Shown here in pieces: positions 36,301 to 47,689 of a DNA stretch of 64,000 bases (the stretch's first letter is position 1; every line of letters starts with the position of its first letter). This DNA is from Ifrita kowaldi (taxonomy: Eukaryota; Chordata; Aves; Passeriformes; Cinclosomatidae): contig VZRS01007675.1 in assembly GCA_013398055.1 (NCBI GenBank), forward strand, positions 23,972 through 87,971, read 5' to 3'. The notes below the pieces were generated by a model that made no database searches, was not told where the DNA came from, and was given only the letters and a program-made list of their open reading frames with translations. Made by a program: the position numbers and the translations under genes.

Positions 36301-38380
36301 TTGGGATGAGGAAAGGATGGATTTTACTTTTCTTGGATCCAGTGATGGTTGCAGGGATGAGCCAGTGCCTGGCCTCGGGTCATGCCTTGATGAAGATCCT
36401 CTTCCCTTCTAGAGCATCAGCAACCTCCTGCCTGCTCTGGGCTGAGCTGGGAAACTCCCCAGAAACGAGATTTCACTGTGCTGCCACCCAGAGCATGAGC
36501 ACAGGGCAGTGACAGCCCCTTCAGACCTTCCCTTCTCAGTGAGTCTGGAGCAGATTGATGTGTGACAGGGTGGGACAGCACAGCAGGCAGTGCTGGCAAT
36601 TCCACATTTTGAGAGCTGGAGAGCAGCGTTCCTGAATAGCCTGATGAAACCCAGTAGCACCTCTGCCAGTCTGGCCATACCCAGAAAAAGTGTTTCCCTG
36701 CTTTATTAGATTTTTCTCTCTTTTTATTTTTTCTCTCCCAGCTCAGATCTGCTGAAGGCAGTGACAAGTTCCCACCCTTCAAAAAATTCAGTATAACTTG
36801 GAAACAATGAGACTTGGGGATCAACAGTGATTGTATTAATATTTGCTTGGCAGATTAGCTCTGAGGAGCCGATAATTCATGAGCTCTTTGTTCACGGTGG
36901 TTCAGTGCCCGTGGATTCTCTCTCTGGAAGTGCCTTGCTGCAGCATTTCTGTCTTTTGAGGTCAGTGCAATGAGCTGCGTGGGTGTTTTTAGACATGAAT
37001 CACATGCAAAGGCTGATTCTCTTTTTCTTTTCTGCTTTTTTTCCCCCCTGACATACTAGGCAGCTTTAAAAAAAAATAAGAAAAGGTAAAAAGAAAAAAA
37101 ACCAGCCTTCCAAATTCCCAGACTTCTTCTTCAGCTGAAAAACAACGTGAAGTTTTATACCCATTAATTGTTGTCTCTCATCCACTGTGGGTCTGTGCAT
37201 CACAATTGTAGAGTGTTTCCTGCAGACATGTCCTGCAGGGCAGGGGTGAGCCCTGTTTTTGTGGCACTGCAGGTGTTGCTCAGCCTCCCCAGGTCTGTGG
37301 TCAGCAGACTGAGCTGTTCCTAAAGCCAGGTTTGGGCAGGAGCAGCAAGGAAAAGAGGAGACGAGGAAAATCTTAGCAAGAAGGAAAGATCAGCAGCAAA
37401 GGACACGTGGAAATGGTTTGTTGAGGTTTTCAGACACGCTTGGCTTGTACTTTTGGCACTGAGCTGAGTAAGCCCAAACCAAAGCTGAGCTTTGGTTCTC
37501 CATTCCACTTGAATCTACATCCTCTGGTGGGAAGGGAATTGTTAGGAATTGCAGTGCCCTGAGGAACATCCTGCTGCTTTTTGTTGCTCTCGGCTCCCCT
37601 GCCCGGGTGCCTCACCAGTGCTGCTGAGGCCCAGTAACATTTTCCTCTGGAGTATTGCTCCCCACTAGGCCCCCAGGAGGAGCTTGGGAGCCTCTGGAAG
37701 GGGTTTTTTTTGCCCTGGGTATTTTCTGATACAAACCACTGCTGAGTAACTGTTCAGGGAGCAGGGGAGAGCCACACACCCTTCTGTGTTTGACTTTGGA
37801 GCAGATACCCTTCTGTGCTGTGGCTTTGGGGACAGTGCTGCTGAGCGTGCCCTGAGGCAGCTGTGCAGCTGGCAAAGAGCAGGTTTGCTCTCCTATTTTT
37901 ATCATCCTCTCTAAGGATGTGCTGTTTGATCCGGAGCCCAGTGTCTCTTCCCCATTGATGAGCTGCCAGTCCCAGGGCTGGGAGCGATGCTTGGATAAAC
38001 CTCCGCTGTCATATCAGCTGCTTTTACAGCTGATAACCTCGGGCTGCTTTCAAAACCCATGTTGTAAAGTCTAATGCAGCAGCACAAGGCATCAGATGTG
38101 CTGTTGCAGGGCAAGGGCTTCTCTTGGCCGTGACAGGGGCAGGTATTCAGAAGCAAAGCAGTCACTGAGGTCGACAGAGCTGGGGTGGGAGGTGAGGGGA
38201 TTTCATGGGTGTGTGGCTGCTTGGCTTCCCATTAGGCTCAATGGGAATTTTGGGGACACAGGGCCGTGCAGCAGGGAGGAAAGGTGACATTGAGACTTGC
38301 CAAGGGTACAAAAGTCATCTGGAGTGATGGCCCCGATGGTTGTACCTTCAATGCCTTTTTCAACCTAGAAATCAAACAAT
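33393..38380. other. Non-coding, no gene recognised
   Basis: No transposon or exon was recognised. It contains AT-rich intervals (34,730-34,800 and 35,340-35,640), a purine-rich stretch at 34,070-34,130 and a low-complexity A-rich tract at 37,060-37,105. Minor open frames occur on both strands without support. Confidence 0.55.
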
Positions 38381-38942
38381 GCACACTTTCGAGACAATGT
38401 TAATAGCGGAGGTGATATAAAAGTGGATCTTTATTGAAGGCTTCCAGGGGCAGGTATGGAGAAATGTCCAAAAAAGCCCACCCCCACAGGGGTGAATAGA
38501 GTTTTATAGGTTTTAGGGATTTAGCATAATTGACAAAAATCACCAATTAGCAGGACAAGTGGTGATGCAATTCCCCCCAGGTCAAGCCCTTTCTCTGGAA
38601 CGCCCCCCTTGGTAGTGGCTGTATTTTGTTTATGAAAATGTGTCTCAATGAGCTGTTTTCAACCTTGGCAGCCAGGGAGAGCCAAGATAGGATAGGGGCC
38701 TTTGGGATATGTTTTGTCTTTCTGCCTAGGGAAAAGGGCATGGAAAATTACTGGGAAAACTAGCCACTAATACAATAGGCTACAATTATATGTGTGAAGA
38801 ATACAGAGAATATATAAAAAAAAAAAAAAGGTAAAAACCAAAACGGCATCATCTTCTTGCCCTCCCAAATGGGAGTGGGCTCAGCTCTCACAGAGCAGAG
38901 GAAGAGCCCTTCTTGCTTTGGCCAAGCCCTTACAGAAATACA
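38381..38942 (-). mobile_element. Solo LTR of an endogenous retrovirus
   Basis: On the minus strand the order is that of a retroviral LTR. A U3-like stretch comes first, then a TATA box (cctataaaactc, complement at 38499-38510), then about 70 bases further a polyadenylation signal aataaa (complement at 38430-38435), followed by a short U5-like segment. No gag, pol or env frames and no second LTR lie on either side, so it is a solo LTR left by recombination. The boundaries are approximate: TG/CA ends were chosen near 38381 and 38942, but no target-site duplication is evident. An A run of about 14 at 38817-38830 lies inside. The LTR family name was not assigned. Confidence 0.72.
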
Positions 38943-39330
38943 TTTTATTTGCAAGACCATAAATCAGTCATAAATTAATGAGTTACACTGCTTTAATGTA
39001 AATAAATATTGAAAATTTAAGGCTCTCTCCTTTTTGTTCCTTTGTAGAACTTGTATTTATTTACAGTATCTCTAGATAGCATGATTTAACCTACTTGGGT
39101 GCATTCTTAGTCAGATTTCATCCATTTACACCCCATCACAAGCCCAAGGGTTTGTCCCCTGTGCTTTCACACATGTTCCTGTCCACACTGCAGTCATTCT
39201 CACTCTAATATTGCTGGAAAGAACCAAAAGATTGGCAACAGCTTCTGCCTTTTTGCTCTGCATCTCCCAGTCACTTTACTTGGTAACAATCCCCGGGGCG
39301 ACTCAGCTTTGCCAGGCAAGGCACAGCTGA
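38943..39330. other. Non-coding, no gene recognised
   Basis: AT-rich spacer between the LTR and the next CR1 copy, with no recognised feature. Confidence 0.6.
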
Positions 39331-39826
39331 ATCATGGAATGACTTGAGTTGGAACAGACCTTAAAGATGATCAAGTCCCCCTCCCTGCCATGGGCAGGGA
39401 CCCCTTCCACTATCCCAGGTTGCTCCAAACCCTGTCCAAGCTGGTCTTGGACACTTCCAGGGATGGGGCAACCCCAGCTTCTCTGGGCACCCTGTGCCAG
39501 GGCCTCCCACCCTCACAGGGGAGAATTTCTTCCCAGTATCCAATCTAAACCTGCCTCTTTCAGTTTAAGGCCACTCTCCTTTGTCCTATCACTCCAGTCT
39601 CTTGTCAAAAGTCCATTTCCAGCACTCTTGGAGCCCCTTTAGGCACCAGAAAGCTGCAATAAAGTCATCCTGGAGCCTTCTTTCCTCCAGGCTGAACAAC
39701 CCCAGCTCCCTCAGCCTTTCCCCACAGGAGAGGTGCTCCCTCCATTCCCATCTTCATGGCCTCCTTTGGATTTGCACCAACAGGTCTGTGTCCTCCTTTT
39801 GCTGAGGGCCCCAGAGCTGGACATAG
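39331..39826 (-). mobile_element. CR1 LINE 3' end, antisense, longest copy here
   Basis: It opens with atcatggaatgacttgagtt, the complement of a CR1 3' end, then gaccttaaagatgatcaagt, ccatgggcagggaccccttc, a tcccaggttgctccaaaccc block, and a gcaccctgtgccagggcctc block. It continues into upstream CR1: tttaaggccactctcctttg, a gaacaaccccagctccctca segment and a ttcatggcctcctttggatt segment. Similarity stops near ccagagctggacatag. About 500 bp and well preserved, so relatively young. It belongs to the same 3' type as 3.6, 16.5 and 62.3 kb. Confidence 0.93.
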
Positions 39827-42176
39827 ATCGGGGTGGCTGAAAACAGCACCTGCATTTCCCCACGAGCCCCCTGGGGCAGCCCCCTGCCCAGCTCAGCACC
39901 TGGGGGCTGTCTGGGCCCTGCACCCCAGACTCTGTGGGGACAAGGATCCCAAACTCCTCCAGCCCAAGCTGAGGGGTCCTTTCCAGTATTCCCCAGTGCT
40001 GGTGAGGAGTGGGAGCTGCCTGAGTCCTGTAAATCCCTTTTTCCTGGTGGAGGACTGAGGCGAGGGAGGAAGCTCGCAGCCAATCCTCATTAGCAGGCCT
40101 TGAGTTCATTAAGCTGTCACTGCTGAGGGAACCAACTCCTGTCCCGCGCAGAGGACACGGCCCAGCATCCCTCTGGCAGCCACACGATGGCAGAAGAACC
40201 AAGGATCACTGCACAGCTTCTAAAAACCTCTGCTGCAAGCAGGGAAGGCACCAGGCACCTGCCTCGGGCTGTGCGGCCTCCTCCACGGGCCCACAGGGAA
40301 TTCAGCCCGGCCAAGGCACAGCTCAGGGGCTGCTCCTGCCAGCTCCTCTGTGGCTGCCCCACAGGGAGCTCACGGCTTCCTCTCTCCGTGCAGAAGGTCC
40401 CACATGGCACCATCACACAGCCCAAAAAGCACACGGGACCCCTGCGGCCTCCACGCAGCCCCACCAGGGCCTGAGGAAAGAATTCCAGCGTTTCAAAACG
40501 TGAGGCAGCTGTAAATTCAGCAGCACAGGGCCCTGAGCCACCTGCCAGAACTGGGCCCGATTTGTGCAGGCAGCGGGAGAGGGGACATCCAGACATCCCT
40601 TCCAATCTGAATTACTCCTGGACCAACCCATCCCAGGTCAGCCTCTGCAGGCAGTTCTGCCCCAACACCTCTGCACGCTCTTCCCTTGGGCAGCAGGGCC
40701 CCAAACGAGCTGCTTTGGAACTAGAATTGTCATAAAGGTCTCTGAGTAATCTTCTCACCACACAGGAACTGCTTTGAACACCCAAGAGCTGTGCTCACAG
40801 CCTGCAGGGAAGGTGTTTTCCCTCTCCGTCAGCTCACGTTCTCTGTAAGAGATTCCAGAAGCACTAAACCAGCTTCTGGTGATGTCTTTACAAGAGAAAC
40901 TTCCACAGCAGGGCCCTAAGTGCCCAGAGGAACCAGCCAGACCTCCAGCTGCCAGGACATGGAAAAACAATCCATACAGCCCAGTATCAGGCAGGAGAAA
41001 CCCAAAGGAGTGCAAGAGAATACAACCCCACATGAGGCACCTGGCCAGGGGAAGCCCTTTTTTAGGACAAGATGCTTCAAGGCTGAAGATTCCTTCCCAA
41101 AAGATGCATGAGCTTATTCAGCTACTACCAAACCCAAACTCCAAGTGCTTTCACAACCTAGGAAATTCCAGAGCAGTTTATTTTCTTTACTCTTTTGCAG
41201 CTGGCTCCTGGCTGAGACAGGGATCATGCTGCCTTGCCAGGCATTATCTCAGCTCTAGAAATTAGGGTGGGTCACAACTGCTTCAAATTTTTAGGTGGAA
41301 ATAATGGGTAAAATAAAGCAGGTACACCAATGCAAACACTCCCTGACATGGTGGTACACTCCCATGTGCGCTGTGATTAAGGTTGTGGAGCCAACAGGTT
41401 GTGGATGCTTCATCCTGTGCATCCTCTCTGGCTTGGTTTGTTTGTTTTTATTAAGTTCCTTCTTCTTCCCAGTTCTCTGGGCTGTGGAAAAGAACAAAGG
41501 GATGTCAGCATTTCTGTTAAAACTGCATCATGTCATCCTGGTCTGTTCTGAGGTTTGGTAGCAAGCAGCAGCTATAAATGAGTGGGGTTTAGCTCCTCAT
41601 TTTCGGGCTGCAGCAAAAGGATGGGATAACCCAGGGGACAGGGATAGGACCCATTAGTGCCCTTAGGGCTCTGATAGTCATTGATTGAACTGGTCTGCAA
41701 GAGGGAGGGTCCTGACTCACAGACAGATAGTTTTAAAGGATGGTTTTTTCCTAGTCACCATTTTAAAAGAATTAATACCCTCAATTGGTATAAATTAAGG
41801 TTTTCTTCTGATTAATAGTGGTGATAAGCTGCTGGTATGATCCACTAAAGGCTAAGGTTACAAAATATAATTTTGTACACATTTTAGAATTATGGAACTG
41901 GAACAGTTTTGAATTTTGTCAGTATTACAGACATCTGAAAGCATGCTGTTTCTCAGAAGTTAAAATATAAAGTAAAGCTTGCTCTAAGTTTGAAAAATCA
42001 AAACAGGAGAGGTCTCACATGCAATGAATTCCTTTTCCTACACAAACTGCAGCAATCCCATCAGCACTTCTCCTGTAGCACCCTGAACACCAGTGGCAGC
42101 TGAGGAGGGCGTTACCTGAGCTCTGGCCTGGAAAAATCTGGACATGGGGGTGAATTAAAATGTTACAGGTGGTTGC
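39827..42176. other. Non-coding, no gene recognised
   Basis: GC-moderate up to 41.2 kb, then AT-rich, especially 41,730-42,010. Open frames of 128-163 codons (39711-40202 minus, 40117-40605 minus, 40879-41265 plus) overlap or lie beside CR1 and have no recognised domain. Confidence 0.5.
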
Positions 42177-42840
42177 TGCCTGTTCCTAAAGCATTGTGCT
42201 CAGTGTGGAACCTGCTCTTAGAACACCCAGCTCAGTGTGGTACCTGCTCCTAAAACACCCAACTCAGTGTGGAAGCTGCTCCTGAAACACCCAGCTCGGT
42301 GTGCACCTGCTCCCAAACACACAACTCAGTGTGGTACCTGCTCCTAAAACACCCAGCTTGGTGTGGAACCTGCCGCTGAAACACCCAACTCGGTGGGGAA
42401 CCTGCTCCCAAACAACCCACNNNNNNNNNNNNNNNNNNNNNNNNNNNNNNNNNNNNNNNNNNNNNNNNTAGAACCTGCTCCCAAACACCCAACTCAGTGT
42501 GCACCTGCTCCCAAACACCCAGCTCAGTGTGCACCTGCTCCCAAACACCCAACTCAGTGTGTACCTGCTCCCAAACACCCAGCTCAGTGTGTACCTGCTC
42601 CCAAACACCCAACTCAGTGTAGAACCTGCTCCCAAACACCCAACTCAGTGTGCACCTGCTCCCAAACACCCAGCTCAGTGTGTACCTGCTCCCAAACACC
42701 CAACTCAGTGTGTACCTGCTCCCAAACACCCAACTCAGTGTAGAACCTGCTCCCAAACACCCAGCTCAGTGTGTACCTGCTCCCAAACACCCAGCTCGAC
42801 ATGTACCTGCTCCCAGAGCATCCTGCTCGCTGTGGTACCC
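42177..42840. repeat. Minisatellite, about 30-bp unit, roughly 20 visible units
   Basis: The core unit is acctgctcccaaacaccc followed by a(a/g)ctcagtgt and one to three variable bases. Left-hand units are diverged (ctcctaaaac, ctcctgaaac) and right-hand units nearly uniform. Three units carry an extra base giving agaacctg, at 42470, 42621 and 42742, spaced 151 and 121 bases. This suggests a higher-order pattern of four to five units. Because 30 is divisible by three, the array is open on both strands and produces ten-residue repeats (such as PAPKHPTQC). These are not evidence for a protein. Confidence 0.96.
42421..42468. other. Assembly gap of 48 N inside the minisatellite
   Basis: The run of unknown bases interrupts the tandem array between diverged left-hand units and homogeneous right-hand units. 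The true array length is therefore unknown. A gap here is typical of collapsed tandem repeats. Confidence 0.99.
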
Positions 42841-45800
42841 ACAGCAGGTGGCACTCCCTGTCCGCAGCTCCGGGGAGCTGCTCCCTGGGTGTCCCAGGAG
42901 CCGGCTCTGGGCAGAAGGGCCTCCCCCGCCGCAGGGAAGAAGGGAAGAGCCCTGCACTGTTCAGTCGTTCCCGCGGGAGCTACAAAGCCCGTCCAGCTCG
43001 CAGCTGGGAGGAATAAAGGCAGGATTAGCCGTGGGCATTGGACACCTAGAGCCTCTCGCTGAGCCAAGTGAGAAGGGTAACTCGAGGCATTTGTGCTCTG
43101 AAAAGCCCGGAGGTTTGGCAAAGGCAGCCACTCACTCAGCTGTGCAGCCTCCTGTAAACTGAAATGCCCTCTTAATGTGGCTGAAAAGAGAAAATAATGA
43201 TTGCGCTGGAGAAGAAATAAAAACCGAGGCTAAACATGAGATCATTGTGCTGACATTAGCAATTATCACCCCAAACACCTCTGCAGACATTCAGCACGGG
43301 CAAAAGGTGATCTCTGATAGCAGAAGCCCTTAGCTGACTTTCTCAGGTGTGGGGTGGAGTAATTCCTTGAGTTGAATCGCATCCCAGATATCAAACAAAC
43401 AAACAAAAAATACTAACTCAATATAAGTAACTCAATAATCATACTACCTCTCTGCTTTTTTTTTAATAAACTTTTAAAAGACGGTTTCTTAAATTTAATC
43501 TTAAAGATTTTGTTTTTCTTTGGACTCTCTCGAGATATTCCCGATCTTACTACAAAATTCTACAGCTGGGCCTGGAACAGGGGCCCCACTGCAGGACTGA
43601 AGCTGCTGCTTTGCCTTTACATCACCCACACCATGTTTATTCCTCAGATCTCACAGGCTCCAGCACCGTGCATCTTCTACATCATAAAGAAAAAGTCACT
43701 CAAAGCAAAGTCTCGAAGAGAAATGGGCATTTTCTGGCACTCAGGAAGAAGGGGAGAAGAAATGGTGTGTGGGAAGGGAGCAGGCAACACTTCTGAGTGT
43801 GAAGAGATTATTTGTGCCACTGGTGCTGTTCATGTTCATCCCCCTGGTGCTGAGCCATTTGTGGGGTCTCCCCAATATTAATTAAGAACAAACTAAGTAA
43901 TAAACTTTGCTCTCAGTCAGTCACATCTGGAGAAATCCCAGCATGTATTCACTTACAAAAAACAAGTGACCTGCCTGAGCCAGAAAATGGAACAGAAGCT
44001 GAGAAGTCTCTACATTTGAAAATAATTAATTTGGCAGCACTGGGCCAGACTTACACTGGGAGAAGCATTTTGATTCTCCCAAAGTAGACACGCTTCCCTC
44101 AGACCCAAACCAGGCCTTATCCACCCTTTGGGACTGAAACTGCTGGAGACCAGCAGGGCAGTACTCAGTGTGTGTCCTTTTCAAGCATGCACTTTTCATT
44201 AAGTAACTTTTTTTCTAGACAAAGAACTTTTCACAGGAGGATGAGAGGATCTGCCTGATGAAATATTGACTCTCCCAATTCATCTTAGATTCTCAAGCAT
44301 CATTCAACAGCTCTGAATTGACTAATGGCCATCACAGCAAATGGATTTCCACCTTAAGCTTTAGTTCTTGTCTGAATGATATTAATACACATTGTTTATC
44401 ACTAATGAGCTCTAGAATATGATGTTAACAGAAGCAATTAAGGCCCAGAATAACTGTCTGCAACACTGTGCTGGAGCTGAATGCACGGGTAATGAATCAC
44501 TTCCATAGCTCAACTCCACTTTCCTCGCTGCAAATCGTACATCAGATCTCACTGAGCTCATCTCAGTGCCCAGGCTGTGCCTTTATTTTTAACTTGTGTG
44601 TGTGCAAGTGGTTGGTTATATCAGAAAGAAGAAGATAGGTCTTTTGAAGACCCAGCCTTGAGGGTTTTATTTATTGCTGAGTGATAGCAGCTAACTCTAA
44701 AGAGAGGTATCATATTTGCATTACTTTATTCCTGTACCTGTAGATTTAAACTTCTTTTCAGGTGTTTGAGTTCAGGAGAACAAAGCTCGATTCAGAGCAC
44801 TGTGTAGCCAGGACTGCCAGACCCTGACTTCTTGTGCAGATAATCACAACAAAGTGGTCAGGCACATCAGGGAGGTTTTTGCCTGCTCAAGGCAAGAGTG
44901 TCCCTCTCAAAGACCTTTGGCGAACTGCTGCCTTCAGGGAAACATTTACGTGTCACTTGTGGCCACAATGATTTAAAAACTGAGGTCCAGAAGAAAGGCG
45001 AAGTGTGATGCTACCCAGCTAATTTTGATTTTGCACTGTTGCCCTGTCCTAGCACAGGCTGAACACACCTGTCTTTAGTGAATTGTATTGAGCACTGAAT
45101 CTTTAAGGGGTTTTGGAGCTAAACCAGTCCTGAAAAGGAAACAAAAGCTGCTATTTGACAGCAACATTCACAGAAGTGAGGATGAGAATTGCTGTAAACC
45201 TCTGTTATAAGACTCAGTCCTACACTTGAAGCTAGAGCAATGTTACTATTGACAGCAGTAGGAACCTGTCGTAAATAAAGCTCAGCTTGGATCAACTAAG
45301 CTTTTCTGTGTTCTGATACACTGAAGAATATACTCATCTAGTCTTGAAGGAGAATTAAGAAAACCAGAAGTATCAGGCAACAGCATCATTTGTTCTCATA
45401 CTGGAAGAAGTTGTTGAAACAAGTCAACACCAACATTAATTTACTTTTGCCATATATTTTGGCAGGAGGCTCAAAATCTGCCTGAAGGTGCTCTGTCAGT
45501 CCAAACTGAGCAAATGTCAACAGCCATGAAACCACTTCTGTTCAGACACTCAGCTCCTTGCTTCACTGCTACAGAGCATCCTACATCTGGGATATTTTCC
45601 TTAAATAAGCTCAAAGCAAACTGTTTTGTCCATAGGCTCACCTGGACTGTGCTGCACTGTTGTTTCTCTCAGCCCCAGCTCTGGCTGATGCTTATAAAAC
45701 ATCCAAATGAAATGAAAGTTGAAATGTAGATGTTCAGCCAGAAAAGTGGACCACACCTGCTACAGGTGAACCAGATTTTTACCTGCCTTCACCTACAGAT

Positions 45801-47284
45801 GTTATCATCACACCTACAACCAGGTTCTGCACGTGGACATTTTTGATGTCTGGCTGATGCTTCGTACCAAATTAGTCAGCAGTTCCTCTTTTTTCTTATT
45901 TTTAAGGAGTTATCTATCTGAGGACCAAGATCAAAGCAGCAGGAGCATCATTTCATTGTGCTGGCTTGAATTGCAGTGTCACTTTAATTTGCAGCCACCG
46001 AAGCAGAACCTCACCGAGTGCAAAGGAAATCCCTCAGCAATTAGCCTGTGCTCAGCTCAGGGCTGCAGGAACCACACCACGGAGCTCTGGGATGTCCTCA
46101 GCACCCAGCCAAACCCGCAGCTGAGGGTGCAGCTCTGGAGCACGGAGCTGTGGCACTGCTGAGGAGAAAGGGAGACTCCTTGAGACACCCTGGAGCAAAA
46201 TAACCTGGGACGGAGCTCTAAGGAGTCAAGCCTGTGCTGTTATTTTTTGTTTGCTTCCTTGATTTTGATATGTGTAAAGGGGAATTGAAAGAAGCTTATT
46301 TCATGCAATTTTTAACTTCAGTAAAGGCAAGGGAATTAAGCAACTTTTAGGGTTACAATTCTTCTTGAGAAGACTGTGTATTTCCACTGGAAGAGATTAG
46401 AAGCCCTGTGCTCAAAAGAGTTGGGAAAACCCAGCAGTAACAGCCATTTACACACCTTTTGTGCCAGCATGTGAGGGATGAGCTCCCTCTTCTCCATGCT
46501 CAGCCTCCTTGTGCAGTTCCCTGTCACACCAGGCTCCATGACTGTCCTCTGGATTCTCCAAACTTGACTCAGTCCTGCAGGTCTAAAGGGGGACAGGGAG
46601 AGGCAGAACACGGCACATTCACAGCTCACAGCAGCAGCAGAACCAGTGTCACCTCTATCACTGTGCATCAGCAGGTCTTCTGTGGCATCCACATTACTGC
46701 TGTCACTAATTTAAGGCAGGAATGTCCTCCTGTGCAATCACACAGACACATCCCCATCTCCCAAAACAGCTCCCAAAATTTATAGTTCCTATTGACAAGG
46801 AAGGAAGAGAAAAAACTAACACTCCATTTCACATGGAGGCCAGCTGAGACACCAAGTGACACAGCAGTTTGTTCAAGGTCTGCAGAAAACCTGGAAGGCT
46901 GTTCCAGGGCAGACCTTCACTGCCCAAGACCAGGTGGCCAGTCAGCTCCTTTCAGGGCCACCAGAACTGGGCAGCTGGGTGCCCACCTGCCCTTGTGCCA
47001 GACAGACAGAGGTTAATTCCGAATTGACAGGTGCTTGTTTGCCCACTGAGATGTTGTGAAGAGAGCTTGAGCTCCTTCCCAGCTCCCTGGGCAGGAGCAG
47101 CCACTGCCTCTGTATTTCCTGACCCCTCAGAAACGCCGCCATCCATCTCAACACCCACTTCCCATGATGCCAGAAACCGGGCACCAAACCCCCCTCACTG
47201 CTGGGTGACCAGCTTTGCCAAGGGGGATGGAAGACGCCAATCTGAAGCAGAGACACCCCCAAAAAAGCCAAACCCCAAGTAGCT
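42841..47284. other. Non-coding, transposon-poor, candidate conserved elements
   Basis: The first 300 bases are GC-rich with a modest number of CpGs. After 43.15 kb the DNA is AT-rich and no transposon is recognised for about 4 kb. Stretches at 43,170-43,270 and 44,190-44,560 have the dense ATTA-type, repeat-free texture of conserved non-coding elements. No exon or RNA gene was recognised. Confidence 0.45.
44190..44560. promoter_or_regulatory. Candidate conserved non-coding element
   Basis: Repeat-free AT-rich sequence with several homeodomain cores, including gaatgatattaatacac near 44374 and a gaagcaattaaggccc stretch near 44432. No coding frame spans it. The regulatory role is inferred from texture only. 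Confidence 0.22.
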
Positions 47285-47420
47285 GTGGGCTGCCCCGTTC
47301 CCCCCGGCCCATCTGCCCGGCCGCAGCCGCCCGGCCGGACCCTTTGTGCGGCCGTTCCCAGGGGCCGGGGGCGGCCATGGGTGCTGTATGAGGCACCTGC
47401 GGGCCGGACAATGGGCTGTG
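47285..47420. promoter_or_regulatory. CpG-rich block, candidate small CpG island
   Basis: About 14 CpGs lie in 135 bases, with GC near three quarters and repeated ccggcc/gcggcc contexts. Flanking DNA has almost none. A SOX-type acaatgg motif lies at the downstream edge (about 47408). It directly precedes an element-like stretch, so it may be an enhancer-linked island or the promoter of a non-coding transcript. No donor site or coding start could be defended. Confidence 0.4.
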
Positions 47421-47636
47421 GGTGCTCGGGGGAGAGACAGATTGATGTATTGTGTGTGGGGGAGGAGGGCTGTCACTGGAATCCATGTGAACCCAGGCTT
47501 TCGGGGCAGGGGAGATTGACAGCTTTTGTAGGGCACAGCTCTCTTTCAAAGCTCTGCTTTATAGACAGTAGGTTAGGGGGGCCCAGGCTTTCACTCCCAT
47601 AATTCGAACAGGGCAATCATCAGCATTGAGAATCTC
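47421..47636. promoter_or_regulatory. Candidate conserved non-coding element beside the CpG block
   Basis: The stretch contains agattgacag at 47513-47522, one mismatch from the PBX-MEIS composite site tgattgacag, and a ctgtca MEIS-type core near 47470. A TCF-like ttcaaag lies near 47547. No repeat is present. The combination suggests a developmental enhancer, but binding and conservation are untested. Confidence 0.3.
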
Positions 47637-47684
47637 TTCCCTCTCTCTCTCTCTCTGTTTCTCTCTCTCTCTCTTTTTTTTTTC
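47635..47684. repeat. (CT)n microsatellite with a T tail
   Basis: An interrupted CT dinucleotide run followed by a run of T. Pyrimidine-rich low complexity. Confidence 0.95.
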
Positions 47685-47689
47685 CACCC

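Noticed and set aside
39711..40202. Minus-strand open frame of 163 codons beside CR1
   Set aside because: Its end overlaps the CR1 copy and the rest has no domain. It does not match the CR1 protein in any way I can support.
41330..41450. Possible small structured RNA or diverged CR1 (ggtggtacactcccatg; ggatgc/gcatcc pair)
   Set aside because: The stem is only 6 bp and similarity to any RNA family or to CR1 is too short to defend.
42177..42840. Regular array that might be mistaken for a CRISPR array
   Set aside because: Units are directly adjacent with no unique spacers, and the context is vertebrate DNA.
42250..43062. Long open frames on both strands with ten-residue repeats
   Set aside because: They arise because the minisatellite unit is 30 bp long, which keeps all frames open. 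They cross an N gap and have no flanking gene structure.
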